NCBI GenBank assembly: GCA_964529285.1
Contig: CAZGWK010000002.1
Location: 99,328 to 163,327, forward strand
DNA from: SURF-21 sp964529285
GTDB lineage: Bacteria > Actinomycetota > Geothermincolia > Geothermincolales > RBG-13-55-18
DNA: 64,000 nt
Direction: 5' to 3'
The notes beneath the pieces were generated by a model, which did no database searches, was not told the DNA's origin, and was given only the letters and a program-made list of their open reading frames with translations. Positions 41,909 to 50,359 of this stretch are shown here, one piece after another (position 1 is the first letter of the stretch; the number at the start of each line of letters is the position of its first letter). Made by a program: the position numbers and the translations under genes.

Positions 41909-42739
41909 ATGTCCACGATAGAGCGGGAAATATACAGATACCGCCGCGGCGCCGAGCGTGAAGATACGGCCGACAGAATAGTTGTCGAGCTCCCCCTGGA
42001 GATCAACGTAAACGGTGCGCCCCTGGTTGCGCTCATGCGCATGCCGGGTATGGACAAGGAACTGGCTGCGGGTTTCTGCCTCACCGAGAACGTCATCGCG
42101 AGAGCTTCCCAGATAAAGCTGCTGAGGCACTGCGGCCGGCTCGAGGAGGAAGCCGGCCGGGGTGAAGATGCAGCGGGTGACGCGCTCGATAGCGGCGACA
42201 CGGTGGACCTGGAGGTGGAGGGGCCGGGCGAACGGGAGCGCTTCTCGTCCGCCTACCTGGTGCGCACCGGCTGCGGAGGGGCGGACCTGTCCGCCATCGG
42301 GGACTTGCGCGAGGCGATGATCACTTCGGAAATACGCGTCGCCGAGGACGTCATCTATTCAATAGGGGCCGAGCTCACCCGCAGGCAGGAGATCTTCCGG
42401 GGCACGGGTGGGACCCACGGTGCGGGCATCTTCTCAACGGGGGGCGAGGCCGCGGTAGTGGCGGAGGACGTAGGCAGGCACAACGCCCTCGACAAGGCGG
42501 TGGGATGGTGCGCGCTGCGCGGCATATCGCTGCAGGACAAGATAATGGTCTTGTCGGGCCGCATCAGCTACGAGATGGCCCTGAAGACCTCGAGGGTAGG
42601 GATACCGGTGCTGGTTTCCATGGCGGCGCCGACCTCCTTGGGACTGCGGATCGCCGAAGCCGCGGGCCTGACGGTCGTGGGATTCTCCGACGGTAAGCGC
42701 TTCAACCTCTACACTCACATGCGGAGGATTACAACGTGA
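41909..42739 (+). CDS. fdhD: FdhD-type sulfurtransferase for formate dehydrogenase
   Basis: This 276-residue protein transfers sulfur from a cysteine desulfurase to the molybdenum/tungsten bis-MGD cofactor of formate dehydrogenase. Family motifs include LPLEINVNGAPLVALMRMPG, GIFSTGGEAAVVAEDVGRHNALDK and LSGRISYEMALKTSR. The sulfur-carrying CxxC of E. coli FdhD is replaced by TGCGGAD, so only the first Cys remains, as in some other anaerobes. An insertion of acidic residues (about 80-100) is present. It overlaps mobA by 4 bases, so they form a molybdenum-cofactor maturation pair. No formate dehydrogenase lies in the window. Confidence 0.92.
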   Translation: MSTIEREIYRYRRGAEREDTADRIVVELPLEINVNGAPLVALMRMPGMDKELAAGFCLTENVIARASQIKLLRHCGRLEEEAGRGEDAAGDALDSGDTVDLEVEGPGERERFSSAYLVRTGCGGADLSAIGDLREAMITSEIRVAEDVIYSIGAELTRRQEIFRGTGGTHGAGIFSTGGEAAVVAEDVGRHNALDKAVGWCALRGISLQDKIMVLSGRISYEMALKTSRVGIPVLVSMAAPTSLGLRIAEAAGLTVVGFSDGKRFNLYTHMRRITT

Positions 42740-43341
42740 GGGACGGCAGAGCGCACTCCCCCCAGCAAGGTGATTTCATCGCGGCGGTCCTGGCGGGGGG
42801 CCGGGGAAAGCGCCTCGGTATGAACAAGGCCCTGCTGAGCATCAACGGCGGTATGGTCCTGGACCGCATAATCTCGATCCTGCGCAATATATTCCCTTCC
42901 ATACTCCTGGTTGCACAGGACGAGGGTTCCCCGCTGGCTGGGATGGCCGGCCCGCAGGTACGGGTGGTCGCGGATATCATAGCTGGTAAAGGCCCCCTGG
43001 TAGGCATATACACGGCACTGGAGAACTCGCCTGCCCCCTACGTATTTGTCATGGCGTGCGACATGCCCTATCCCAGCCCGCCGCTGATTCGCTGCCTGCT
43101 GGCGAAAGCGCCGGGCAGGGAGGCGGTAGTGCCGCGGCGCGGAGAATACATCGAGCCGCTCTTCGCCGTATACAGCCGCGATATCGTGGGCATGATTCGC
43201 GCTCGTATCGAGGAGGGCCGCCTGAAGATACACGAGCTCATCCAGGAGCTGGACGTGGTCTACGTGGAGGAGGAGGAGATCGCGGCATATGACCCGGGCT
43301 TCCGCTCTTTCTTCAACATCAACACGCCCGAAGACCTGTAG
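42736..43341 (+). CDS. mobA: Molybdenum cofactor guanylyltransferase MobA
   Basis: This 201-residue nucleotidyltransferase has the signature VLAGGRGKRLGMNKALL for GTP binding and the metal-binding MACDMPYPSP. It attaches GMP to molybdopterin to make the MGD cofactor. It starts at GTG 42736, overlapping the fdhD stop in a GTGA arrangement, which implies translational coupling. The residues after about 140 hold EPLFAVYSRDI, and the C-terminal FFNINTPEDL is also typical of the family. Confidence 0.92.
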   Translation: MRDGRAHSPQQGDFIAAVLAGGRGKRLGMNKALLSINGGMVLDRIISILRNIFPSILLVAQDEGSPLAGMAGPQVRVVADIIAGKGPLVGIYTALENSPAPYVFVMACDMPYPSPPLIRCLLAKAPGREAVVPRRGEYIEPLFAVYSRDIVGMIRARIEEGRLKIHELIQELDVVYVEEEEIAAYDPGFRSFFNINTPEDL

Positions 43342-43345
43342 CGGA

Positions 43346-43478
43346 TGGGGTCAGCCCCGGACATGGGACATTTTCAGGTGACATATGACCTGATTGATGC
43401 GGCTATCTCAAAATGTCCCATGTCCGGGGCTGACCCCATAATCGGGACAAAAATGTCCCATGTCCGGGGCTGACCCCA
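43346..43478. repeat. Triple GGGGTCAGCCCCGG repeat (type A)
   Basis: One forward unit (GGGGTCAGCCCCGGACATGG) at 43347 is followed by two inverted units ending at 43437 and 43477. The layout (one forward, two inverted) is the same as at 31032-31161, though the spacer sequences differ. Confidence 0.8.
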
Positions 43479-43581
43479 TAGTATAATCTTCGCATAGGTT
43501 GTGGCGTTGGATGGATCTCTTGACCGTATCTTTTCAGCTCACCGGGATCGTCCCACGCTCCTTGAGCTGGATGGGAGGTGG

Positions 43582-45765
43582 ATGGTCGTGCAGGAACTGG
43601 AAGCACAAGAGCAGCATATTAAGGCGATCGATGGGGAGGTATCGATAAGACGTAACGAGAACGGGATACCGGTGGTCGTCGCGGACGGTTTCCCGGACGC
43701 CCTGTACGGGCTGGGCCTGGTACAGGCCTTCGACCGCGGCATGCAGATGGAGCTCACGCGCCTGGTCGCCCGCGGACAGATGTCGGAGTATCTTCCGCCC
43801 GACGAGAACTTCATCGCCATGGACAGAGCCATGCGCAAGTACGACATCTGGGGGTTTTCGCGAAAACAGGCGGGGATACTGGAGGAAAGCGTGCGGGAAG
43901 AGCTGGAGGCATTCTGCCGCGGCGTCAACGACCAGTTCGTGGAGTGCCCGCCCGCGGAGTTCGGCCTTATCGGCTACGTTCCCGAGCCCTGGAGTCCCGC
44001 CGACTGCATAGCCATCGCCAAGATCATGTCCATCGTGGACATGGACGAGACCCAGGGGTGGATCAGGAAGTTCATCGTACAGATGGTGCAGAAAGGCGTA
44101 AGCCCGGCCATGCTCGCGGAGATCTTCCCCTACATGAGCGAGGAGCCGGACGGGGAATACCTGGAGAAGCTGTGCCGGGTGAAGATGCCCGAACCCTACG
44201 TGCCGGAGACGGTAAAATGGGCCGTCATCCCCAGGGAGAAGACCAGCAGCCACTGGATGATATCCGGCTCCAGGACGGCTACGGGGAATGCTATGCTCTG
44301 CGGCAGCCCTGAGCTCGATACCGCCCGCCTGCCAGCCCTGTGGCAGGAGATACTTATGTACGCTGAGGATTTCTACTGTATGGGCGTGTACATACCAGGG
44401 ATACCGCTGCCTGCGCTGGGGAGGACGAATCACCTCTCCTGGAGCGCCACCTACAACTGCATGGACGTCATGAACTACTTCCTCGAGGAGGTCTCCGATG
44501 GCAAGTACCGCCGTGGTGACGAATGGGTGCCCTTCGAGATACGTGATGAAGTTATCAAGGTAAAAGACGCCGAGCCCATAACCGTGCGTTACTACGAGAA
44601 CGTGCACGGGGTGCTGGAGGGAGACCCTGATGAGGACGGATATTACCTCTGTCTGGCCATATCTCACCGGGATGCCGGCGCCCGTTCCTTCGCGGAGTTC
44701 AGCCGCCATTACCGCAGCCGCACGGTGGAGGAGTGCATGGACCACCTGGCTTGCTGCGATGCCCTGAGCTTCAACTGGGGACTCGCGGACTCCGCGGGCA
44801 ATATCGGCTACCAGATGAGCGGCCGCTGCCCCATCAGGCCGGAAGGTTGGGTCGGCGTTTTGCCCCTGCCGGGTTGGGACGAGGCCTACGACTGGAAGGG
44901 CTTCCATCCGCGGGAGTTAAACCCGCGCCTGCTCAATCCGGAGCAAGGTTACTTCGGCACCTCGAACCAGGACCTCAACTACCTCTCGGACGTGCATATC
45001 CAGACCATGCCCATGAGCGATGACCGCGCGACGCGCATCGCGGAGCTCCTCGCGGAGAGGAACGACCACTCGGTGGAGAGCATGATGAAGATGCACTACG
45101 ACGTATACAGTAAGCACGCGGAGTGGACCATGCCCCTCATCCGCCACCTGCTTCCCGATGAGGGCAACGGCAAGCTGCTTGGCGATTGGGACCTGGTTTA
45201 TGCCTCAGATTCGGTGGCCGCGAGCATCTTCGAGAACGTCTACTTCGAGCTGGTGAAGACGGTCTTCGGGGATTACGGCGCGGGCAGGGAGGTTATCGAA
45301 TACATCCTGGACAACTCGGAGCTCTACTACATGTACTACGGGCAGTTCGACCACGTGCTGCACCGCGAGGAGTCGCTGTGGTTCGGCGGCAGGACGCGGG
45401 ACGAGGTCTATGGCGAGGCCGTTGCCAGGGGCCTGGAGATGGAGGCGGATCCCTTCGGTTCAGGCCGCAAGGTGTTGATGAAGAACCTGGTGTACGGGGA
45501 TATGATGCCGGACTTCAACTACGGTCCCATCGAGATCATCGGCTGCCGGGGCACGGTGAGCCAGGGAGCCATATTCAGGGCGCCGGGAGACAGGACCGCC
45601 ACTTTCTCGCCCACCATCCGCTTCATCAGCGATATGGGCTCGAACAAGTACTATTCATGCCTGGCGGGCGGCCCTTCCGAGAAACCGACTTCGCCCTGGT
45701 ATGCCTCGGGCGTGGAAGATTGGCTGGCGGGCAGGTATAGGCTGATCGATCCGGGATCGATGTAG
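43582..45765 (+). CDS. Cytoplasmic penicillin-acylase-family Ntn hydrolase
   Basis: This 727-residue protein is of the penicillin amidase family. It has IRRNENGIPVVVADGFPDALYGLGLVQAFDRGMQMEL near the start, then TSSHWMISGSRTATGNAMLC, where Ser222 or Ser223 is the predicted nucleophile exposed by self-cleavage. LSWSATYNCMDVM is the oxyanion-hole area. The usual DPHL after the nucleophile strand is changed to SPEL. No signal peptide is present, so unlike most relatives it should stay in the cytoplasm. The substrate is unknown. It precedes the UroD/corrinoid fusion by 20 bp in an operon. GGGAGG at 43573 suits GTG 43588 (9-nt spacer) even better than ATG 43582. Confidence 0.85.
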   Translation: MVVQELEAQEQHIKAIDGEVSIRRNENGIPVVVADGFPDALYGLGLVQAFDRGMQMELTRLVARGQMSEYLPPDENFIAMDRAMRKYDIWGFSRKQAGILEESVREELEAFCRGVNDQFVECPPAEFGLIGYVPEPWSPADCIAIAKIMSIVDMDETQGWIRKFIVQMVQKGVSPAMLAEIFPYMSEEPDGEYLEKLCRVKMPEPYVPETVKWAVIPREKTSSHWMISGSRTATGNAMLCGSPELDTARLPALWQEILMYAEDFYCMGVYIPGIPLPALGRTNHLSWSATYNCMDVMNYFLEEVSDGKYRRGDEWVPFEIRDEVIKVKDAEPITVRYYENVHGVLEGDPDEDGYYLCLAISHRDAGARSFAEFSRHYRSRTVEECMDHLACCDALSFNWGLADSAGNIGYQMSGRCPIRPEGWVGVLPLPGWDEAYDWKGFHPRELNPRLLNPEQGYFGTSNQDLNYLSDVHIQTMPMSDDRATRIAELLAERNDHSVESMMKMHYDVYSKHAEWTMPLIRHLLPDEGNGKLLGDWDLVYASDSVAASIFENVYFELVKTVFGDYGAGREVIEYILDNSELYYMYYGQFDHVLHREESLWFGGRTRDEVYGEAVARGLEMEADPFGSGRKVLMKNLVYGDMMPDFNYGPIEIIGCRGTVSQGAIFRAPGDRTATFSPTIRFISDMGSNKYYSCLAGGPSEKPTSPWYASGVEDWLAGRYRLIDPGSM

Positions 45766-45785
45766 GGGAAGAGGTAGGTGATATC

Positions 45786-46991
45786 ATGACCGGCAAGGAG
45801 AGGATGCTCACCGCCTTCGCACGCAGGGAGCCGGACGCGGTGCCGGTATGGGAGATGGCCTTCAACGAGGAGTCCATCATCAAGCTGGGCAGATTCTATA
45901 CGGATGACCTGCCGCCGATGAAGTTCGCCCAGCAGATGACCATGGAGGAGAAGGTAAAGCTGCTGAACACCCTGTTCACCGTGGCCAGGGAGCTGGAACT
46001 GGACGGTCTCACCTCCATCGGCCTTCTGGGCACCGAGCCGGTCGACGACGAGCACGTCAAGGACGGCTGGGGCAGGATCCTGCGCGTAAGCGAGGAGGGG
46101 GAGGCCACCGCGGTAGGAGGGCCGGTTTCCGATCCCGCGGATCTCAAGGGTCTGCAGGTCTATCATCCCCAGCCCACCGATTTCCTCATGCTCATGGCTT
46201 CGGTGGGAAACCTCGGTACGGACGTCGCCCAGGTCATGGTGCAGCCGGGGCCTTTCCGCGAGAGCTGGAGCTTGCTGGGGAGCATGGAGAAGCTCCTCTA
46301 TCATTTCATCAAGAACCCGGCATTCGTGAAGGACCTGGCCCAGGTGGCCACCGACTATATCCTCGAGGTCATCGACATGGCGTACGACAACGGCGCGGAC
46401 ATCGTCGCCCTCGACGGCGACCTGGCTTTCAACCAGACCACCCTCATGTCGCCGGCCCATTACGAGGAATACGTCTTCCCCTACCACCAGCAGATAGCCG
46501 AGCACGCACATCGCCGCAATAAGCTCATCTTCAAGCACTCGGACGGAAACATGTGGCCGATAATGGACGGCATCGCCGACGCGGGTTTCGACGGTTTTCA
46601 TCCCGTGCAGCCCCAGTGCATGGACATCGGCGAGGTGAAGCGCAAGTACGGAAACCGCCTTTGCATCCTGGGCAACATCGACTGCACCTATCTCCTGCCC
46701 TTCGGGAGCGAGGAGGAGGTGGTGGACGTAGGGGAGGACGTAAAGACGGAGAAGTTCGTCCAGGCCTACCGCGAACACCGGCCGGACATCCTGGGGCTCT
46801 CGGCCCTGCTCTCCTCGACCATGCAGCGCATCCCCGAGGTGATAGAGGCGGTGCGCGCCGAGGATTCCGGTGCCGTGATCATGGTGGGGGGAGCGCCCTT
46901 AACCCAGGATTTCGCCGACCGCTCGGGAGCGGACGGCTACGCACCCAACGCCTTCGAGGCTGCTAAGAGAGTACGGGAGCTGCTGGGCTAG
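45786..46991 (+). CDS. UroD-type methyltransferase fused to a truncated corrinoid-binding domain
   Basis: In this 401-residue protein, residues 1 to about 305 are of the uroporphyrinogen decarboxylase/MtaA class (TGKERMLTAFARREPDAVPV, LIFKHSDGNMWPIMDG, CILGNIDC). From about 308 the text changes to the second half of a corrinoid protein (VVDVGEDVKTEKFVQAYREH, DILGLSALLSSTMQRIP, MVGGAPLTQDFADRSGADGY). The helical bundle and the DxHxxG histidine-on loop that would precede this part are absent, as is the UroD C-terminus. It can be compared with the complete corrinoid protein at 54153-54791. Either a deletion joined two adjacent genes or this is a distinct fusion. ATG 45786 follows GAAGAGGTAGGTG. 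Confidence 0.8.
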   Translation: MTGKERMLTAFARREPDAVPVWEMAFNEESIIKLGRFYTDDLPPMKFAQQMTMEEKVKLLNTLFTVARELELDGLTSIGLLGTEPVDDEHVKDGWGRILRVSEEGEATAVGGPVSDPADLKGLQVYHPQPTDFLMLMASVGNLGTDVAQVMVQPGPFRESWSLLGSMEKLLYHFIKNPAFVKDLAQVATDYILEVIDMAYDNGADIVALDGDLAFNQTTLMSPAHYEEYVFPYHQQIAEHAHRRNKLIFKHSDGNMWPIMDGIADAGFDGFHPVQPQCMDIGEVKRKYGNRLCILGNIDCTYLLPFGSEEEVVDVGEDVKTEKFVQAYREHRPDILGLSALLSSTMQRIPEVIEAVRAEDSGAVIMVGGAPLTQDFADRSGADGYAPNAFEAAKRVRELLG

Positions 46992-47041
46992 CGTCCGTTC
47001 TTCGTCCAACCCTGGTGCGAGGCAATGGGAGATGTTGAGAG

Positions 47042-47611
47042 TTACCAGAAGAGGTTGGCTATCCCGAAGGCGATGAAGATGACCCCCGAGGCGCGGTGAA
47101 TCCATACCCGGGGGATGGATTTTCCCAGCCACATACCCACCAGGGCGCCGATGAGGGATGTCGCCCACAGGGCCAGGGTACCCCCGATGAAGACGAATAG
47201 CGGCTGCGAGTACTTAGCGGTGATGGCTATAAGCGAGAGCTGCGTCTTGTCCCCCAGCTCCAGCAGGCAGACGAGGAGGAAAGCGGTTATGAGAGGCCCG
47301 TGTCTCCCCTTGAGCCGCCCCTCTTCTTCTTCCTCCGCCCTCTCCTTGCGCGGCAGCAGCGCCAGGATACCGAAGATGATGAAGATGCCGGAGACGGTGT
47401 ATTTTATAGCGCTCTCGGGCACCAGTTCGTAGACGATTACCCCCACGGAAACCGCCAGGGCGTTGAGGACGGCGAAGGCGCAGGCGGCCCCCAGGAAGAC
47501 TGGCTTGAAGCCGTAGCGGGCCGCGAGGGTGAGGGTTATGACCTGGGTCTTGTCGCCCAGCTCCGCTGCGAACATCAGGCCGAAGGAGGCCAGGAGTGCT
47601 TCCCACCACAT
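47042..47611 (-). CDS. GDT1/UPF0016-family cation transporter
   Basis: This 189-residue membrane protein has two repeats of three helices, each opening with the signature E-x-G-D-K-T: AAELGDKTQVITL (residues 16-28) and LLELGDKTQLSLI (about 115-127). The loop between them is acidic (EEEEEG). Family members (TMEM165, Gdt1, MneA) transport Mn2+ or Ca2+, usually for export. It is monocistronic and convergent with the UroD fusion gene. No yybP-type manganese riboswitch is apparent in front of it. Confidence 0.92.
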   Translation of the reverse strand: MWWEALLASFGLMFAAELGDKTQVITLTLAARYGFKPVFLGAACAFAVLNALAVSVGVIVYELVPESAIKYTVSGIFIIFGILALLPRKERAEEEEEGRLKGRHGPLITAFLLVCLLELGDKTQLSLIAITAKYSQPLFVFIGGTLALWATSLIGALVGMWLGKSIPRVWIHRASGVIFIAFGIANLFW

Positions 47612-47655
47612 GTAGCAAGACTACCATATTCATTGCTGGACGTTTGGAAGTCCGT

Positions 47656-47695
47656 ATCGCGTAAGCGACAGCGCCGTCTTTGGCGCGACGGTGCC
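47656..47695. repeat. Short dispersed repeat (copy 1)
   Basis: ATCGCGTAAGCGACAGC at the left and GGCGCGACGGTGCC at the right recur, in opposite orientation, at 52798-52842. The inner bases differ, so the two copies share ends only. Confidence 0.5.
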
Positions 47696-47788
47696 GGAGT
47701 GCCTGGACAAGTTCCGGAAAATGATTTATCTGGGGCTTATTCTTCAAATAACCTGTCCCAAGCCTGGCACGCATACGTTGGATGGTGG

Positions 47789-48553
47789 CTATAACGCCTG
47801 GTTCTCGAGAAAATGCGCTATCTTGCGGGCGTACTCATTCCCGGCCACCAGGGAGACGTCGTTGTGCCCCGCCCCCGGTACCAGGTAGAGCTCCTTGGGC
47901 TCCGGGGCCGCCTCGAAGAGGTCGAGTCCCTCGCCCACCGGGATGAGCTCATCCAGCTCGCCGTGGATGACGAGAATGGGGCTGCGGGTACGGGGGAGCT
48001 TCGAGATGGAGTCGTAGACCTCGCCCAGGGGAACGCCGGGCGGCAGGAAGGGAAAGAGCTTGCGCGCCACCCTCTTCAGGGAGGTGAAGGTGGACTCGAG
48101 CACCAGGGCCTTGAATGCGCGCCCCTGCGCTATCTCGCAAGCCACACCCCCGCCCAGCGACTTCCCGAAGACCACGATGTCCGCATCCTCGACGCCCCTG
48201 TCGTGCAACCACTGCAGGGAAGCCTTGCCGTCGAGGTAGAGGCCTGCCTCATGTGGTTCGCCGCCGCTCTTACCGTAGCCGTGGTAGTCGCTGAGGAGCA
48301 GCCGGCATCCGGCGGCGGCCAGCTCGCGGTGGATCAAGGACCAGCTGTAGACCTCCTGGGCGTTGCCGTGAAAGAAGAGGATAACCGGCGCTCCCTCCGG
48401 CTCAGACCACCACAGGCCGTGGATACGCACACCGTCTTCGCATTCCATCCACACCTCTTCTGCGTCACCGGCCCAGCCGGGAGGCGGCATGTCGAGGGGT
48501 AACCGGTCGGGGTAGTAAAGATACTTCCTCGCCAGGCTCTCTATTCCCTGCAT
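47789..48553 (-). CDS. Alpha/beta hydrolase, BEM46/ABHD13-like
   Basis: This 254-residue enzyme of unknown substrate has ILFFHGNAQEVYSWS as the oxyanion HGN motif, the nucleophile elbow GKSLGGG (Ser), LVIHGELDELIPV with the acid Asp, and VPGAGHND with the catalytic His. The arrangement HGN ... GxSxGG ... HGxxD ... GxGH is that of the BEM46/ABHD13 group of serine hydrolases. The N-terminus (LARKYLYYPDRLPLD) is also typical. No signal peptide is present. It is a single gene. Confidence 0.9.
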   Translation of the reverse strand: MQGIESLARKYLYYPDRLPLDMPPPGWAGDAEEVWMECEDGVRIHGLWWSEPEGAPVILFFHGNAQEVYSWSLIHRELAAAGCRLLLSDYHGYGKSGGEPHEAGLYLDGKASLQWLHDRGVEDADIVVFGKSLGGGVACEIAQGRAFKALVLESTFTSLKRVARKLFPFLPPGVPLGEVYDSISKLPRTRSPILVIHGELDELIPVGEGLDLFEAAPEPKELYLVPGAGHNDVSLVAGNEYARKIAHFLENQAL

Positions 48554-49086
48554 TTCATCACCTCGGCATTATTGTATGCGATACCCTCGCGGGAAGGCGA
48601 GGGGCGTGCCGGGACCGGAGCCCAACCTACCTCGCCCATACCTCTCGGAGGGCTAACGGAAATATACGGCTCACAAGAGCGGCCGGCTCCTGGGTTCCGG
48701 ATCTCCCTTCGAGCATGTATCGCCTGGAGTCGGGTTCAATTGTTCGTGCCACCCGTTTGTTGTTGCGCAAGCAACCACTTGGGGGATGCTAAGACGGATC
48801 TCCCGCACCGTTATAGTTAGTGGACGGCGCGGCGCATGGGGCAGAAGATTACCCGCCATATCGCTTGAGCCAAGATGAGCAGGGTGACATTAGGGTACGC
48901 GGCATGAGTGAGCGATCGTGCTTGAAGCGGGCCCAGCGCAGCTGAAGCTCTTACTCCTGGTATCACGCGGCCGGCGTTGTTTGTGGCGCCGATCGTATCC
49001 GACGCCCGAACGAGCGAAGGAAAGAGCCGCCGCGGTGAAGAATAGAATTAACATCAGAGTCGGGTGGAGGAAGAAGGGAGCCGATC
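48554..49086. other. 533-bp stretch without a recognised gene
   Basis: I see no open frame with family features, no tRNA or known ncRNA fold, and no GGGGTCAG repeat. The region must hold the divergent promoters for the hydrolase and the chagasin-like lipoprotein. A purine-rich ribosome site (GGTGGAGGAAGAAGGGAG) precedes 49087. Confidence 0.5.
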
Positions 49087-50145
49087 ATGAAAGGGAAGAT
49101 GTTGGGGAAAACAATCATCGTGGTACTGTCCGCGTTATTGATGTGTATGCTCATCGTGGCGATAGGCTGCGGCAAGTCCGATGAAGGGCAGGATGACGGA
49201 CAGCAGGTGACCACGGAAGAGATGAAACAGTCCTTCAACGTGGAGACGGGGCAGTATTTCGATTTCAGCCTGGAGTCCAACCCCACTACCGGCTATACCT
49301 GGCAGGCCACCCAGTCCCCGGACGATAAAGTGATACAGCTGGCAAACAGCTACTTCATGGAGCCTTCCGGCGATATAGTTGGCGCTCCCGGAGAGGACGT
49401 GTGGCAGTTCCGGGCGGTCGGCGCCGGCTCAACCACCATGGTGCTGGAATACTCCCAGGCCTGGGACACCGAGACGCCCCCGGCCAAGCGCTACACCCTG
49501 AACTTCACCGTCACCCAGGCGGACAACGAAGTCAACCAGTCCTTCAAGGTCGAAGCGGGGCAGACCTTCGAGCTGACCCTGGATACCGACCCCTCCGCTG
49601 GCTATGCCTGGACCATGACCCAGCAGCCGGACGCCAAGATATTGAAGCTGGTCAGCAATAATGTCACGGGCGGCGGAACCCCGGGGGCGGCGCAGCAGCA
49701 GGTATGGAAATTCGAAGGGGTAAGTGCCGGAAACACCTCTTTCGTGTTGGAATACAGGGGCCCGGGCGATAATGCTCCCGTAGAGAGGAAGGACACGGTC
49801 AAGGTAACCGTGACCGCTGCGCCCACGCCGCCGCCCACGCCGCCCAAGACCTACACCGATCCCTCGCAGCCGATAACCGTGGGACGCGGAGAGACCTTCA
49901 TCCTGCAGGTGAAGAGCACGGCGGGGACAGGCTACGAGTGGCGGCTGGTCGAGGAGATAAACACCAGCATGCTCAAGTTCATGGGCTCCGACACCAAGGC
50001 TCCTAGCGAAGTAGGGGGTGAGACCGTCACCGAGTTCACCTTCGAGGGCCTGGGCCCAGGCCAGCAGGCCATCAAGCTCGGCCTTTACGGGCCGGGTGAC
50101 GACACGCCGTCCCAGGTCGTCCAGTTCAACGCGACCATGAAGTGA
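49087..50145 (+). CDS. Lipoprotein with three tandem chagasin-like (I42) protease-inhibitor domains
   Basis: This 352-residue protein has a lipobox (VAIGC, near residue 30) after a hydrophobic leader, then three Ig-like domains. Each shows the inhibitor loop of chagasins: NPTTGYTW (from residue 65), DPSAGYAW (from 168) and TAGTGYEW (from 278). A second loop follows each (VWQFRAVGAG, VWKFEGVSAG and FTFEGLGPG), and domains 2 and 3 are joined by a proline/threonine linker. Chagasins inhibit papain-family cysteine proteases. Three domains on one lipoprotein would protect the cell surface against external proteases, or restrain an own protease. No cysteine protease gene is nearby. Confidence 0.85.
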   Translation: MKGKMLGKTIIVVLSALLMCMLIVAIGCGKSDEGQDDGQQVTTEEMKQSFNVETGQYFDFSLESNPTTGYTWQATQSPDDKVIQLANSYFMEPSGDIVGAPGEDVWQFRAVGAGSTTMVLEYSQAWDTETPPAKRYTLNFTVTQADNEVNQSFKVEAGQTFELTLDTDPSAGYAWTMTQQPDAKILKLVSNNVTGGGTPGAAQQQVWKFEGVSAGNTSFVLEYRGPGDNAPVERKDTVKVTVTAAPTPPPTPPKTYTDPSQPITVGRGETFILQVKSTAGTGYEWRLVEEINTSMLKFMGSDTKAPSEVGGETVTEFTFEGLGPGQQAIKLGLYGPGDDTPSQVVQFNATMK

Positions 50146-50359
50146 ACGCTATCGCCGATTGTAGATCGTCAGGGTCGGGTCTCCTGGATCCGGCCCCTTC
50201 ATATCGCCCGCCCGACCCGGCCCTGATCGGTGATGAAGAGCCTGGTTTATTATCCACCGCACGGGGTATCCTCAATATAAGTGACTGTTGGGGCTGCCGC
50301 CAACGCTTCAGTCCTGTACGCAAAGATTCTGTCGGACCGTTCTCACAGGGGGTCAAGCC

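Noticed and set aside
48554..49086. Structured RNA or small gene in the 533-bp gap
   Set aside because: No tRNA, riboswitch, 6S or conserved open frame could be supported by eye.
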